From Macropodus opercularis (taxonomy: Eukaryota; Chordata; Actinopteri; Anabantiformes; Osphronemidae), in contig CM061102.1 in the NCBI GenBank assembly GCA_030770545.1, positions 5,879,501 to 5,943,500 of the forward strand: a DNA stretch of 64,000 nucleotides. The letters are read 5' to 3'. Made by a program: the position numbers and the translations under genes. How positions within the stretch are numbered: position 1 is the first letter of the stretch; each line of letters opens with the position of its first letter. The notes below the pieces were generated by a model. The model was not told the DNA's origin, ran no database searches, and saw only the letters and a program-made list of their open reading frames with translations. Below are positions 1-13,420 of this stretch, in pieces.

Positions 1-599
1 CGGTTTGCGTTGCATTAATTTTGCCTCTGCTGCAGCCTATGCAACTCTCTTTCACAGACGTGCCAGGTTGTGCTAAATGCATTCTGTGTTATTCCCCCCA
101 TTTCCGCTGCACGTAAATGTGCAAGCAGAGGCACTTTAACTGGAGGCATTGTAGCATTAGCAGTGCATTTGCTGAGGCTCTGCTTTTTGTTTGTGATGCT
201 TAATGATGCTTAATCAATTACAAACCATATTACTCTTGTGATTTTTCGAGTTCGGAGCACTCTGAGCACAGAAAGGCCTTTTAGCTTTTTTCCCGATTTT
301 AACTCCCTGCACTCACGTTAGAAGTCAAGGTGCTGGGCGCTATATTGGAATCCAGATTTAACCTCGGCAGCATTTTAAAAGCTTCTTGAACAAAAAACAT
401 CCTTTACGACAATCTTGTAATTGAAGCGTGCGGCTAATATCTGGGGAGTGTTGAAAGAGAAATGCGCGCGTTTGCGGTGCAGCAGTAAAAAAGCCACATG
501 CATGTTTCCACTTCCATTTGTTTTTGTTGGTGAGGACGGTCTGTCTCGCTGAGGTGTCCTTTCACTCTAATGGCTGCTCATGCTTTTACTTTGGAGTCA

Positions 600-800
600 G
601 AGTGCTCTCCTGATTAATCACTTAAGAAAACTCCCTTCTTGCTGATAACTAATTATACTGTGCATACTGGCCGGCCGACATGATCCCGGCTGAAGGCACA
701 AGTCAAATCAATGCTCCCACTGTTAATTTATCTCCCCCCTGACAAGCCAATAGGCTCTCCAGAGTGAGCTGGCTAATGAGGACTTCCTAAAGGTTAAGTA
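600..800. promoter_or_regulatory. Candidate conserved noncoding element (motif-dense block)
   Basis: This non-repetitive block packs several transcription-factor-type cores into about 200 bases: GATTAATCAC and TAATTA near 612-655, a GGCCGGCC palindrome at 669-676, TTAATTTA at 723-730, a CCAAT core at 747-751 and TAATGAG at 774-780. There is no open frame or microsatellite to explain it. The density of homeodomain-type cores suggests an enhancer, but conservation was not tested. Confidence 0.22.
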
Positions 801-2299
801 AACACAGAGGACTGGGAGGGCTGGGCCACACCAGTGGCTAAGTGGTCCATCCCCATGTTTCAAGATAGTAGCATAACTAAGCTGGGTTTGAGGGGCTACT
901 TTTCAGACACACTTTGTAAAATCATCTGGAACTGGTGATGAAGATGAAAAGGCTGACATCAGAGCTTCTCATTTTGGGTCCACCCACAGGGAGATGTTTG
1001 GCATTTCTTACTATGTTGCATTTGCTAACCGGTGTTTTTCATGCTTGTTATTGTTATTCTTGTTTTTTATGTTTGTCTCTCGTCACAACCGGTCGAGGCT
1101 GATGGCCATCGTGCGAGAAAGGGCAGCTTGATCGCAGGCTAAATGGCTTCTCAGCTCTATCTATGCTCTCTTAGACACATTCCCTGCTCACTTGGCCTTG
1201 TCAGGCTATTGTTTTGTTGCGCAGTCAAAAGAACCTTCTCTCTTTTCTTTGACTTCCAAATCTGAATGAAGTTGTATTTTGAGAACAAGTGGAGAGAAGT
1301 TTTCAACTGGAATTATATTATACTCGAATTTGAATAGCACGAGTGAGTGAATGGTATAAACTGCATTAGGCCGGGCACCCTGCTTACTTTCTCATGAATA
1401 AATAACAAATGAGCTTGAATGTGTAGATGGAGACATCAACACTATTACCATTCTGTTGGCACCGTCCAATGTGTGGGGAGCAGGAACGAGAGCTGAATTG
1501 CTGCATTATGCGCACAATTTTCTATACGGCTCCTGGTCCCGTGTCTTAATATTTGGTGAGTGGATTGTATGGAAATGGCAACTTTTCATGTCAGAAGAAA
1601 ACAAACTCATGAATTAGCCGGCAACTTTAAGTGTATTACTCTTATTTCTATTTATTGTTTGGAGTCATCCAGTCACTGTCAAGCTTTGCATGTACATGTT
1701 TCATCAGGTCTTATGGCTCATTTCCGTCGACCGTAACATTTTATAACCTTGACAAAGCCGCTCCAGAGTTCAGAAAGCGTCGCTGTGTTTGCTCTCCCCG
1801 CTTGCTGTTGCTTTCATTGTTTATTTAGTCATTCTCAGACAGTTTTTCCAGCTAATCCCCATCACCTCCGACAGGGAATTCAGGTGCAGCCAGGCCTACA
1901 TCACACTCCAAACCCAACACGGAGCTGCAGCCTACAGGGTCGCAGGTGGAGCTCTTGTACCTTGATGTGTTTCTCCATGCTTTTCCAGCTACAATCCAAA
2001 TCCATTATCCTCACATTCAGAATAACAAAAGACTATTTTTCCACTAGAACAAAAGAGCACGTACCTCAATAGCAGATCCCGTGTTTGCATGGTGCTGTTT
2101 TGTTTGGTGAGAACGTGCCTTAACAGACATCTGGAAATTCTAAAATATGCATTAAAAGTCTATGAAGTTTAACTTTTCTGCAAGTGCACATATTCCATGT
2201 GTCTATAAGCAGCAGTGAATTTACTCATCTACTCTTTACAATGACTAGAAGGTGCTCGTGTTTGTTGCACGTTGTGGCCTCAATAAGTCCCCCATGAAA

Positions 2300-2317
2300 T
2301 GTGTGTGTGTGTGTGTG
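2300..2317. repeat. (TG)9 microsatellite with GC-rich hairpin edge
   Basis: This is a perfect TG dinucleotide run of 18 bases. It passes directly into a small dyad, with GTGTGCG and CGCACAC separated by a short spacer. Such tracts are common in fish introns. Short protein frames read through it, giving VCVC or THTH patterns, and are artefacts. Confidence 0.9.
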
Positions 2318-5300
2318 CGCCGTGCACGCACACTGTGATGGATGAAGGTATGCTTCAAGCTGCACTCCCTGACACCATCCCATCTGCTCTCGCTTTCTTC
2401 CATCCATACCTTGTTTTTAGCCTCTGCCCCCCCTGCGCGCCTCGACAAATAGTTGTGTCACTTCCTCCAACTGTAACAAATGAGAGATGGCCGAACACAG
2501 ACATTAATTAGGAAGCATGGCTTCCCTGCGAGGGAGATCACAGTTGTGGGTTCATTCAGTCCCTCGGATAAAACATTTGTTAGCTTAGTCCTTATTTACT
2601 CAGATTTATTTTTTTACTTCTTTACTCTGCTTATCTCATGAGCTGGTGGCCAAACCAGTAGAGACACAACCAAATGTTAGTTGATAGGGTGATAAAAGTG
2701 AAGTGGAGAAAAGTCAATCTATGGACGATTCTGTGTGCTCTCCCCTCGTCTGTTTGAGGTTTGTCTTCCTCACTGCAGTCAGCTTAGGCCATGTGAACCT
2801 GTATGGATGTCCGTACCCTTCCTCTCATCCAGTAACAGCTGGGATCAGCTCTGGCCCCTCCATGACCTTCACAAAGAAAGTGTTATGGAAACGTTCGTCT
2901 TCGGTGAAACGTCCAACAACCTTGCGTTTCTTGATGTGAAGTAATCATTTGAAAAGTAAACTCTCCCAGTACAATAAATGTGCACCTCGCTTTGCATCAT
3001 TTACCATTTTGCTAATGATGGCTTGTCCTGTGCAGCCATAGTAGACTCCCGTGAAACGCACCCCAGGTTATCAACTGAGTTTGTACTTTGTTTACTTCAA
3101 AATGCATTTCTTCCTGTGGGGAAAGAAATGTCACAACGTAAATTTCCAGCATTGTGAGTTTAGATCTTTGTCCTACCGGCCAATGTGTATTCAAAGCTTT
3201 GAAAAACAGGAAGGGCGGAGAGCATATGCTTTTTTGTGGTAGACTTCATTGTTGATTTCATCGACTTAATGATGACTTCTTCCCAGCTGCCTCCCACACA
3301 AAGGCACATGCAGAACCTTCGCTGGTGTATATTTTATCATCTCCCGGAGATACAGTACTGCACCAGACTGACTGAGCAGTGGGAAGTAGCTGGGTTTCAT
3401 TCTGCTTTCAGCCATGTGCCAAATGCAATTTACTGTAGTATCTTATTCCTCAAAGCTGCAATATGCATTTTAACATCAGAATAACAATAAATAAATATGA
3501 TATGGTTTCATTTTCTGACTGTGGCGTCTTCTGCTTAATTCACCAGGTTCTCTGAGGAATACAGTGATGTAGTGAAGTCAGATGGGTTATGCGGGCATGC
3601 AGGGTTGTGAAAATAAAAGTCCTGCTACGTCTCCACATAGATGGTGTTGGCTGACATGGTGAAAAAATATCAGTGGAAAAATCAAAAGCACAAACAACAC
3701 GGATATGTTCTTCAGAAGTTAACTTTTGCTCCCGAGGAGCATTGTGGTCTGAAACTTTCAGTAGCCAAACACAAAACTTTGTCCTGCTTTTATCAGCCGT
3801 GTAGCGCGTCATATACGAATCTGATTTCTTGTGTGATTCAACCATCGTATTTGACTACAGTGTAAGTTCTGTGCTTTCCCGTGGATTAGTAACTTTACAT
3901 TTCGAGTTGCTATATCTCACATAACCCATAGTCGTCAAAGTGATTTAGTGTTTCTCTGTGAACTCGAGGGTGAAGTCTGGATGATTGTGAAGTTACATGT
4001 ACAGATTTAATCATCACCATCCTCCTGAAATGATGAGCATAGCTGCAGTGATGAGAGACCTACGACTGCTAAGATCACCCAGATGAGGCACAGAGGAAAT
4101 GCAGCCCCCCCCACCCCCCAGCTGCACTTTCCTCCATGCTTGGTAGATGCAGCTAAGAGTAGTCAGGTGCTATGGAAACCTCCGACGATGCCGAGGCTCC
4201 GTTCGCACCTCACCAAACTTGCTGCAAATCCAATTCCCAGCTGCTCTCCAACCGACCTTCTGCTCTCTCTGTTCCTCCTCCACCTCTTTCCTCTGACTAA
4301 TACTTCAGCTGCCTCGCCCCAACGTCAGTCCAGCCTTTGCTACTTTTATTACGGCTCAGGTTGTGGGAGGAAGGAAGCTGGCCCACTGGTCCATGTCTGG
4401 TTCTACTAAAACATATCTGAAACAAGAAGAACTCAGTGTACCATGACTTCAGGCCAGAGTGGCCAAAAAGTCAAGGCTTGCAAAGAAATAATGTGAAAGA
4501 TAGAACCAACACAGACAAAATTCAGTGTCAGGGCAGAAGTAACTGATAATACAGCTGCATGTGACAGTATATGATTGAATATATCTTTGCATGCAGCTTT
4601 TTGGACCAGCATATTATACATGCAGTTAAAACCCAAAGAGCCGGCCTGTGATGGGAGAGAACATTAAAACATTAAAGTTTAATGTCATGTGCATATTTTA
4701 TAGCTGATACTAAATATATGACTTGTATTACTGCTGGGTGAGGGTGGGTCTGTTTCTTATATGTCAAAATAGAAAGTTCTGTTGATTTAGCTTTATGGGT
4801 CTTCCTGATACACGGAGCCAGTCTAGTCTACTCCAGTACCTGCAGTGAATGTGTAGTGAATCACTGACAGGCCAGTTAAGTTACATAAGCAGAAACGTGA
4901 TATCCATTTAGAAATTATGTCTAGAAGTTGGCAGCAGTTATGTCAGACACATCCTGTGGAGGAGTGAGTGGTTTCCCAGTGGAGCGCGTATTTTTTTAGA
5001 GATCCTGGAGAACACTTCATTAGCCGTTTTGCCTTTAAGTGTGTTTACATGTGTGCATAACTGGATCTTTGTGGGCGTATTAAAAAAAGCACCTGGAGAC
5101 AGAGCAGTTACTCGAGCAGTAAAAACAAAACAAAACTGCGAGGAAAAACAATTCCCACTAGCCGCTGAGAAGGGGAATGAATATTGGAAGCGAACAGCAA
5201 AAACATATTTAACATAGTCAAAAGCAGAAGAGCAAAAGGGAGAATTAAGAAAGAAGCCAGAACCGGATGACGCTGGTGTTTTACTCGGCTCGTGAGTCTG

Positions 5301-8300
5301 GGCATCCTGGACATCAGATAAAGATTAAAAGGCACAAAAAGTAACGGACCGTCGTGAGCCTCAGTAGGTTCATTACTGACACAGGGTATAGAGAAAGCAC
5401 GTCTGTATTATTTATACATCTGGCTGCATTGTCTCAAACAAACCTAATAAAGACGAGCTATTCTCGGAAACGCATCGGAATGAATACATTAGCCGTGATA
5501 GCAACGCATGTGACTTCAGCCTTCAGCGTTTTTCTGCACGAGCTGTGGAACTGCGTCCAAGTTGCACCCGGTGGAGCAGCTCTCCCGGGCTTCCACATAA
5601 AGCGCTGGTAGCAGCTGTTCCACAGTTTTGCAGCGAGCTACTGTAACAACGCTCTCTGTCATCCTCCCCTTTTTCCCATTCGCGTATACCTCTTCATCTC
5701 TTGCTCTCTCTCACCTGAGGGTGTGATTAGCGGAGTCGATTAGCACGCACTAATCAGGCTCAAACACAGACTGACAGATGTAGAAAGCCAAAAATGACTT
5801 TTTTCTTTCCCCCCCAAGTGATTTCCTTAAATTAGTGAAGGGCGCCTTGCCACCATTTATCATCAGAGTAATTGTTGCTGTGTGTGTTTCTGCCTGTGTG
5901 CGTGTTGGTGTGTGTGTAACAGCAGCAGGAAAAAGAGAAATATGGTAATTCCATTTCTGTAGATGTGTATGATGTTCATGTACATCTTTGCTTTTATTCC
6001 TTTTTGGTACAGTCCTTAGTGTAGCACAACAAAAGCTGGCGATACAGAGGAATATACATTAGTAACTTCAAAGGTTGGCTCCATGTTGCTTCAGCAGTTT
6101 GTTTACCACTGAAGCAACAGCAAAACACAGACAGAAAGGAAAAAGGTTACTCTAAACACTGAAGTGTTGACTAATTAAGTCTTATTTAGTTTGTAGCCCA
6201 GCCCTAAAAGAATCAAAGCATAGTTTCTGGACTTACAGTATATGATGGTAAAGGTAATAGTCTTTCCTCCCTTTAAATCCTATTCCTTTGTTTTATTCTG
6301 TTAATGCTTCATATTTCTGCTTCTATTTTAATGACAAAAAGCAGGTGGAGACCTGCTTGTTTTCCTTCCACTTCCATCAACCTTAATCATATCTTCACTT
6401 TATTGATATGCCAGCAAGAATACGAAGAAGTGAAAGCACCCCACATGTCTTTTATTTGAAATGTCTCTTTCTGACACCATTAACAATGTCTTCTCTTCAT
6501 TAATATGCCACCTTTTCCACCTCAGCCAAGTGTAAAAGCTTTCATTTTCATTTCATTTATTATGTGCAAATTCAAAATGTGCATAAAAATCGGTAGATGG
6601 GAACAGTCTTAATGTGAGCAGCCAGTCTGGTGGTAAGATAGTGAGCGGCGCAAACCAGCTGGAATAAACTGCTTTGTTAAATGTGGCTCAGGAAGAGTGG
6701 ATTGCGTCAGGTTGCGTAAGTGCAGCAGCATGCGAAGTCTTGAACTACACGAGCCGTCACGAGGTGGATTCCTTTCCATTGACTCGCTCCTGCCGTTCAT
6801 GTAGAACAATACAGGGCTGAGCTCCTATGATCTCACAGGGTGTTTCTGTGATTAACACTCATACCTGGTGCTTTTCTCCTCACTAGAGACTTGTGGGATT
6901 TGGCACCGCATCCTAATGCAGTGTGACCTTCCCGTCATAGCAAAGGCCTGAAGGTAAAGTTTGGTAAAATGCAACGAGAAGCGCAGATGAAACAACAGTG
7001 GCTTTATCGTTTTCTAATTGTTCATAACTTCAGAACTGAAGACGCAGGTGATTAATTTGGCCTTGAGATTTTTGTACTTTGTAGGAAGTTAGAGCTTAAA
7101 TTTGTTCTTGCAAAGCCATGTAATCCTCTGTGATCAGGAAAGCATGAGGGTTGAGGGCTGGGGTAAATTATGTGGATTGGGTAATCCCCCCAGGTCTTAA
7201 TGCACTTGCAAAATGAGAGACATCCCCTATGGTCTTTGCATGTGGTTAAATAATGATGTCTTCCACTCTGCTGTTCCGCTCATGAATTAATAAAAATATG
7301 AAATTGTCTTTTGTGAAAGTCCAGGAGCCTCAGAAGAAAATATTCCTAAACACGAGGCAGTAGAGCAGAAATGTGATACTACATTTGTTCTGCTGTAATA
7401 TATGCCTTTAACTGGAACTGTGGTATTTGAATAGCAGAACACTCCGCACACCGTCTGGCTCCTCACAGTGGGCGATCGTATTTTGCGGATTTGTGCTTTG
7501 AGGAGCAGCACTGACCGACGTCAGTTTACACGATTTGAAATGAGACAACTGTGGTTTAACATGACTGTGTGTATCAAACGCTGCTAACTTTCTTTGGAGG
7601 GATCATTATGCAGCCACAGCAGCATTAGAAGGCAGGAACGGAGCAGGGCTAAAAGCTGTTCTAGGAATACTTCGAAGCCACTGTAAGGTTTCTTCCAATC
7701 CCCTTGGGACCTTTTTCTTTTCTGAAAAGCTGGAAACGTGCTTACCAACAGTGTCTTGTTGCAATTCATGTTTTGTGCCAAAGTGGGAATTTTAATGCGA
7801 CTCACAGTTAGATGACCTCATATCCTATCTGCCAAGGGAAAGGTTAGTCCAGCGGTGGTGAGAGATGGAAGGCCGCTGGATCATCAGGACCCAAATTATT
7901 TGAATTCCAACGAGTTTCCAGGCATTATATGTGCTCAGAGCTCACAACGTGGCCTGCGGGTGGTAGCTACATGAAAGCTCGTTTAATGGACAGAACCGCA
8001 CCAGGGAACAGAGAAGAGGTCGGTAAATGTCACGGTGATCTGGTTATGAAATTTGATGTGTTAAGATACAAAGGGAAACTGGCCAGTAGAGAAAAGAACA
8101 GGAGGGGGCCAACAAGCTGCTTCCCACGGGGCCTACGAGTAGCAATGGAAAGCAGAGCAGACGTTGACCAGTGGACATGTTTGACTAAATCACTGGTGAC
8201 ATCGTGCAGGTGTAATCGTTGAATAGTCTGGATTTGCGGGTTGTACTGTATCACGTCTTGAATACATTTAGGTCACGTAGTATTTGGTTGAAGCGCTTTA

Positions 8301-9460
8301 AAATAGATTCTCAGTTATTTGTCTCCTTTTCGGTGCAAATCGATGGATGGTGTGTGACACTCCCACGAAATGTCTGAGCTGTTCGGAGCTTTGTGAACAG
8401 TGGGAGGCTGTGAGGTACCGTAAGCCGACGTGCAGTAGTCACAGTAGCTTCTTCTGAATGTGGCCAGTACATCAATGGGTTCAGACTCTTCAGAGACATT
8501 AATGGCACGACGAAACAAAACCACACTGCTTTTATCCTTTAAGAAAGATGTATAATGCTTAGTCCGCTGTAGTGTCTGAGCCCTGCTGAGCCGTTTCTTT
8601 GACAATGGGGGAGTCCACATGACTGACCAGCCTGCCAAACTGTTCTTTTCTCCATCCTGACAGAAAAGACATTAGTTGTGGCTTGTCATTTTGTTGCACT
8701 GCAACAAAACAATTTGCCTTGGCTTAAGGTCTGCAGCTTTTGTCATTTTATAACACATGGGCGGGAAGGATGGGAGTAGCTTTCTGACAGCTTTCTGCTA
8801 ACAGTGGTGCTCCCCTTCAACAAGTTTCTTTTAAGATGAAAGCCCTATCGCTTTTATCCCACTTCCATATTTGATTTACAGGCAGAGGTTGTGGCTCCGT
8901 TCTTGTCTCAAAGTGATGTTGTGTCATTTGATCCTGGCAGATGGGAAGACATCTGAGGCCTGATTGGGCTAAAAAAATGGTGACAAGCGCAGTTTGACAC
9001 TGCACTAAAATATGTACCATCCTGCTTTGAAGAGACAATTAACATGGGAGCCAATTGCTGTTGGCTTTTTGTCTTCTCCGTCGTGTCACAACAGTGGTCT
9101 GACATCTTTTTGTAGTGTAGCACTCAATTAGCATTACCCCGGCTTGAGAAATAGCGTAAAAGATCCTGGTTCTGTACCAGGCACCTCAGAGGCTGCGGTT
9201 AGGTCGACAGATATGACGTAAATTATCAGCAATACAATATTCTTCGGCTTCATTTTCTCCAATTTACTGGACTATTTTTTCATCCAAGCTATGCAATTAC
9301 TCTAATGACTTACGGGATAGCCTGTTGCCTGTAAATTGGTCCAAAGTGAATCTTAATTTGGCTGAAACTCTTCGTCCCTGAACCTAGAGGTGGCTTTTGT
9401 GACACGAGACGAAAGTAGGGTGAAGTTTAAAACGTGACATCTGAAAAGAAAAGGAGGCCA

Positions 9461-9473
9461 TTTTTTTTTTTTT
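9461..9473. repeat. Poly(T) tract, 13 T
   Basis: Thirteen consecutive T are followed, after a short G/T step, by a C-rich run and then TTTAATTAGC. It could be the remnant of a reverse-strand poly(A) tail, but no retroelement body was recognised next to it. Confidence 0.85.
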
Positions 9474-9479
9474 GTTCCC

Positions 9480-9690
9480 CCCCTTTAATTAGCTCATGCC
9501 CACATATCCACCCTCACCTAAAAGTTTCTAAATCTGTGGATTGGCCTCATTAGAGCAGTGGAGCACTGCAGTCTGGGGTGTGTGATCAATAGCTCAAACT
9601 GAGAGGAGCCCCATGCTGATCACTTGCTAAATCCCACTTCTGATAGGAGTTGTTGTTCGGCACCAGCAGAGCTAACCCAGTTGATTAAAT
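9480..9690. promoter_or_regulatory. Candidate conserved noncoding element
   Basis: A unique-looking block lies between the poly(T) tract and the pyrimidine-purine hairpin. It holds TTTAATTAGC at its left edge, a CATTAGAG core, a TGATCAAT core and a GTTGATTAAAT core near its right edge. No coding frame is present. The call is by motif density only. Confidence 0.22.
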
Positions 9691-9703
9691 ATCCACCTCC
9701 CTA

Positions 9704-9763
9704 CCCTCCTTTTTTCCTCCCATCTCTGCAGGCCTGAGTGATTGTCTGAGATGGGAAGGAGGG
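9704..9763. repeat. Imperfect inverted repeat, pyrimidine arm / purine arm
   Basis: The pyrimidine arm at 9704-9726 (CCCTCCTT ... CCCATCTC) pairs with the purine arm at 9748-9763 (GAGATGGG AAGGAGGG) once an insertion of about seven bases in the left arm is bulged out. The spacer holds CTGCAGGCCTG. The element runs straight into a (GA)n tract. It could extrude as a hairpin in single-stranded DNA or RNA. Confidence 0.6.
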
Positions 9764-9769
9764 ATTAAG

Positions 9770-9795
9770 GAGAGAGAGGAAGAGAGAGAGAGAGA
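9770..9795. repeat. (GA)n microsatellite, one interruption
   Basis: A run of GA units is broken once by GGAA. It extends the purine strand of the adjoining inverted repeat. The pyrimidine-rich complement produces serine- and leucine-rich frames on the minus strand that are not genes. Confidence 0.85.
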
Positions 9796-12084
9796 CTGAT
9801 GGAGGAATGAACTGTGGACAAAAAAAAAAGGAAAGATCAATTGTGGATTTAGCTGAGAGCACAACCTTGGCGAGTGCATGCAACCCACAGCAGATAATAT
9901 TATTATCTTGAGCGAAAAAGCCAAACAAAACAAAACAAAGAACCCCGCCTCACTGCATTACTCAAAGGAAGATGTAAGAGGAGTTTTGTCTTCTATGCAG
10001 GACTTAATTCAACAAAATTTACTGGATGTCATGCTCGTTTTTTTATCTCTGCCACCAGCTTAAGAAATATTAATAAATAAATCAGAAACTAATACCATGG
10101 TCCAGGGTGTATTATATTGCAGGGATGACAAGAAGCGCACTAATGCAGTGGAATTGTGCGTTGTTTGTCAGTGGGAGTGAAAAATATGTGGTGCTGGCAC
10201 ATCATCAATCAAGGTTGCCATTTCAACGGGCTGGTATTGAACAGTGTGGATTAGCCACCCACTGAGAGAATTCAGCGAGGGACAAATAAGTGTTTTTACA
10301 ATTTTTTGTACAAATTTTTGTCCTCCGTCGTCCCTCTGTCTTTTGTCCGTTCTGTCACTCTGTGGCTCGGAGTAATTATCAGCTGATGAATGGCGGCTCT
10401 CTGCATTGTTTCTTTTTGCAGTAGCCAGCAAGGAACTACAATGTTTTCAAATGGTACTTTTTTTAAGTTTGTAGCTCTAAATTATTGTTGTGTTACTTCA
10501 GAGTGTGTCTTGTGCCTCACTGGGACCTCACTAAAAACAACTGGCAGCTGAGCCATGTCTCTAATTTGATAAACCACCTTGGAGGTGGTGCAGGTAAAAC
10601 AACGTGGTCGCTTATCTCGTATTGTACGTGGACTAAAGCCGTGCGTACGAATTTAAGTGAGCATGATTGCTCAAAGTTGAAGTGGCAAGTCTGCCTTTAA
10701 ACTGTGACGGATGGTCCCAAGGAGCAGTTTGGGGATTAATGCTGTTGGCTTTTGTTTCCTCTTCCAAATAAAACTGATCAGCTGGGAGCTTAGTTTACAG
10801 CTTTCATGGCATTACAAACTGGCACTTACTCTAGTGAAGTTATAGTTGTCACAACTCTCAACTCTAATCTAGGAAAGATTGATGCTCATGCAAACCCCAG
10901 ATCAGGAGTATGAAAAATAATAAAGATTAGTAAAGAATAATAAAAAACAGTAACACGTTTAGTGCTAGAGGGTTTAGAAAACTAAAAAGTACGACACGGG
11001 AAAACTGAAACCATACAACAGAGAATTTTTCAACTTTCAAGCAAGTGAAAAGTTTCTTCCTTGCAGTTGATATGACCACACGCTGGCGTACGTGGTCAGG
11101 ATGGAAGGAGGCTCATCAAAGAAAGGTGGAAAGGTTGCTTTGCTTCATCTGAGACTCTTGTGTCATGTGACTAGACACGTGCAGCAGTAAGAAAAGTCTG
11201 CTTTTCTAATCTGTCTGATGTAATTGTTACCTAATTATTGTAGGTGGGTTTTACTAAAGCCTAGAGGACTTTCTTTCCAACTCTGTCTAGACATTCCCCA
11301 GGTTTTCTCACTGACTATGGCCGTGATAGCAAAATGCTGGGATTTCCACGTGTCAACCTTTTTGAATCCAAACATTGCTTCATTTGACCTTTTTCCTTAG
11401 AAACCTATGCCCCTCGCTGCCAGAGGAGACATTTATAGTGACCGAGTATTTTGCGTTTACAGAGTGTGACTTGGTGAGGACAGAATATAGACTTCTGTCT
11501 GGACACGTTGTCTCTAGCTCAGTCTCGGGCCTGTCTCTCTTCCTCTAACATAAAGGAAATAGGAGCTGCTTGCTGAAGATAAGCTTCTCCTTGCCTGTGA
11601 ATTGCAGCTGCCACTGTCAATATGCAGCAGCGCTTCGGTATCCATTTCTTCGTGTCTTGTCATTGGCAGAAGTGACAGGTAGATTGGAAGGAAGGCCCGT
11701 GGGCTGGGATGGGTCACCAGCTTGGGCATCTGAAGTGTGGAAAGCTTGTGTCAGCCCCGCTGGCCATTGGCATTCAAACATCCAGCTCGCTGTGCATTGA
11801 AAATGGGCCTGTGAAGTGAGGCAACGCTGAATGCAAATGTTTCTACCCAAAATGCTGTGAATGAATGCGGTGGAGTTGGAAACACTGGCAAGCGTGGAAG
11901 ACATCCAGCCAACAGTCAACATTCATAGTGACAAAAATAGATGTCATATGTTAATAATACAGTTAGTGTTGAGTATTAACTAATGCTGAACTAAAAGAAA
12001 AAAAGAGAAAAGTCTATTCTCCCAATGACCTCATAAAAACTGTCAAAATCAACTTTAATGAAACAGACAATAATGACTCAGGGG

Positions 12085-12265
12085 GAACCAAAAGGTGATT
12101 TTCATTTCATTCTCATTAGAAATGGGCTGAAATCAGGACTTGATCCAAATTCAAATGCGAAGGCGCTCTCCAATTTCTCTTACGGTTTGATTTGCAAATG
12201 GTCTGCCAATTTCTAAATGAAAGGTTCACTTTGACCTTGACTTTCATTATCAGTCATATCTTAGA
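12085..12265. promoter_or_regulatory. Candidate conserved noncoding element with POU-like and nuclear-receptor motifs
   Basis: The block contains a perfect 10-base palindrome ATTTGCAAAT at 12190-12199, close to the POU octamer in either direction. About 33 bases on is TGACCTTGA at 12232-12240, whose complement TCAAGGTCA is the extended half-site bound by NR5A and estrogen-related receptors. AT-rich cores TTTCATTATC and CTCATTAG flank these. No coding frame is present. Enhancer function is inferred. Confidence 0.28.
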
Positions 12266-13149
12266 CTACATTGAAGTTTTTATTTTAATTTCCATAGCAA
12301 TTATGCATTTTCAGCGTGAAAATTAAAGCTAGATTTTAAAATTAGTGTTTTACTTTTGCAACTCATTTTGTAACATGAAAAACCAGATCTTATTTCAGAA
12401 TGGTGAGACTAACACTAAAAGCATCAAACGTGATCGATGCTGTCACATTTCCAGTGTGAATGACTGTGCATCACACAAACACCGCTCTGTGTTAAAATAT
12501 ATTAGAAAACAGTTTGATAAATGAGGCTCATTTTATTTAAACAGCACACCTACTAGGTGACAGCCAATTACCCTTGTGGGCCAGCATGCAGGAATTTGGT
12601 CTCAATACGTTTTGACAGCGTGGTGCTATATCATAGTTAGCCCTGCAGACACACTCGTCAGCCTCATACTTGATCCTGAACACAAAAGCTGTCAGCCAGG
12701 TCAGAGGCTCGGGGGGGGCTGACATTGTCTGCAAAACACAGCCATATCTTCCAACAAATGGGATACGAGTTTGATGTTGTAGTGGTGGATTATGTGTGGG
12801 CGGGAGGGTGGTTGTGGGTAGAAAGGCTCTCTGCCGCTGCTGTGCGCTGACATTACAAGGCTCACGGAGACAGAATCCAGGCTTACTACAGGATGCAGCA
12901 GCCATGAGGAAATAAAACTGCTTGGATAGCACCCTGCCTGCGCCACTATCTGACTAAAAACAAAACGCAGGAATGCTATTTTTTTTTCGTCCACATTTGT
13001 CGTGTTCAGTATGTTATTTTGTCAGTTCGGTGCATTTTTGAGTTTCCTGAATTATTATCTACTGTGTTGTTTTCAGAGTGATGACTAGGCATCAATTCAG
13101 GACACGCCCGTGTAAATACAGTGTGCAGGTCAACTCAGTCCATATGTTG

Positions 13150-13420
13150 TTATGTGCAGACACTTTATAAAAATGTATATATATTCTGTTAACTAATTCA
13201 TAGCTGCTACTGTATCTTTAAAAATTTTTGCAACACATACATTTGATTATATTAATGTTAAGTTGTTAATTATTTAATATCAAATTTTTAACCCAGAACT
13301 AATTTTATGAGTTTTGTTTGTTGAATTGTTCTTTGTATGCAACACTAATTAAAATAATTAATTATTAAATGGCATAGCTTTTATTTGTTGCCTCAATTCT
13401 AAAATACCAAACTGAACTCA
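13150..13420. other. AT-rich patch
   Basis: About 270 bases are dominated by A and T, with several TTAATTA-type cores and few stretches free of stop codons. It could be a matrix-attachment-like or simply AT-drifted segment. No element was recognised. Confidence 0.6.

Larger units (their letters stand above)
1..9000. other. Noncoding unique sequence, no gene recognised
   Basis: No frame in this stretch resembles a known protein. The open frames are short and show no domain pattern. It holds single-copy-looking sequence with scattered homeodomain-type cores, a tandem duplication of a 10-base unit (TGATGCTTAA at 194-203 and 204-213), a C-rich run at about 4104-4119 and an imperfect TG-rich stretch near 5880-5920. 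No tRNA, rRNA or transposon coding sequence was seen. The most plausible setting is intronic or intergenic DNA of a teleost fish. Confidence 0.7.

Noticed and set aside
12537..12932. 131-codon minus-strand frame
   Set aside because: No domain, no splice context and ordinary composition. Length is within chance for 64 kb in six frames.
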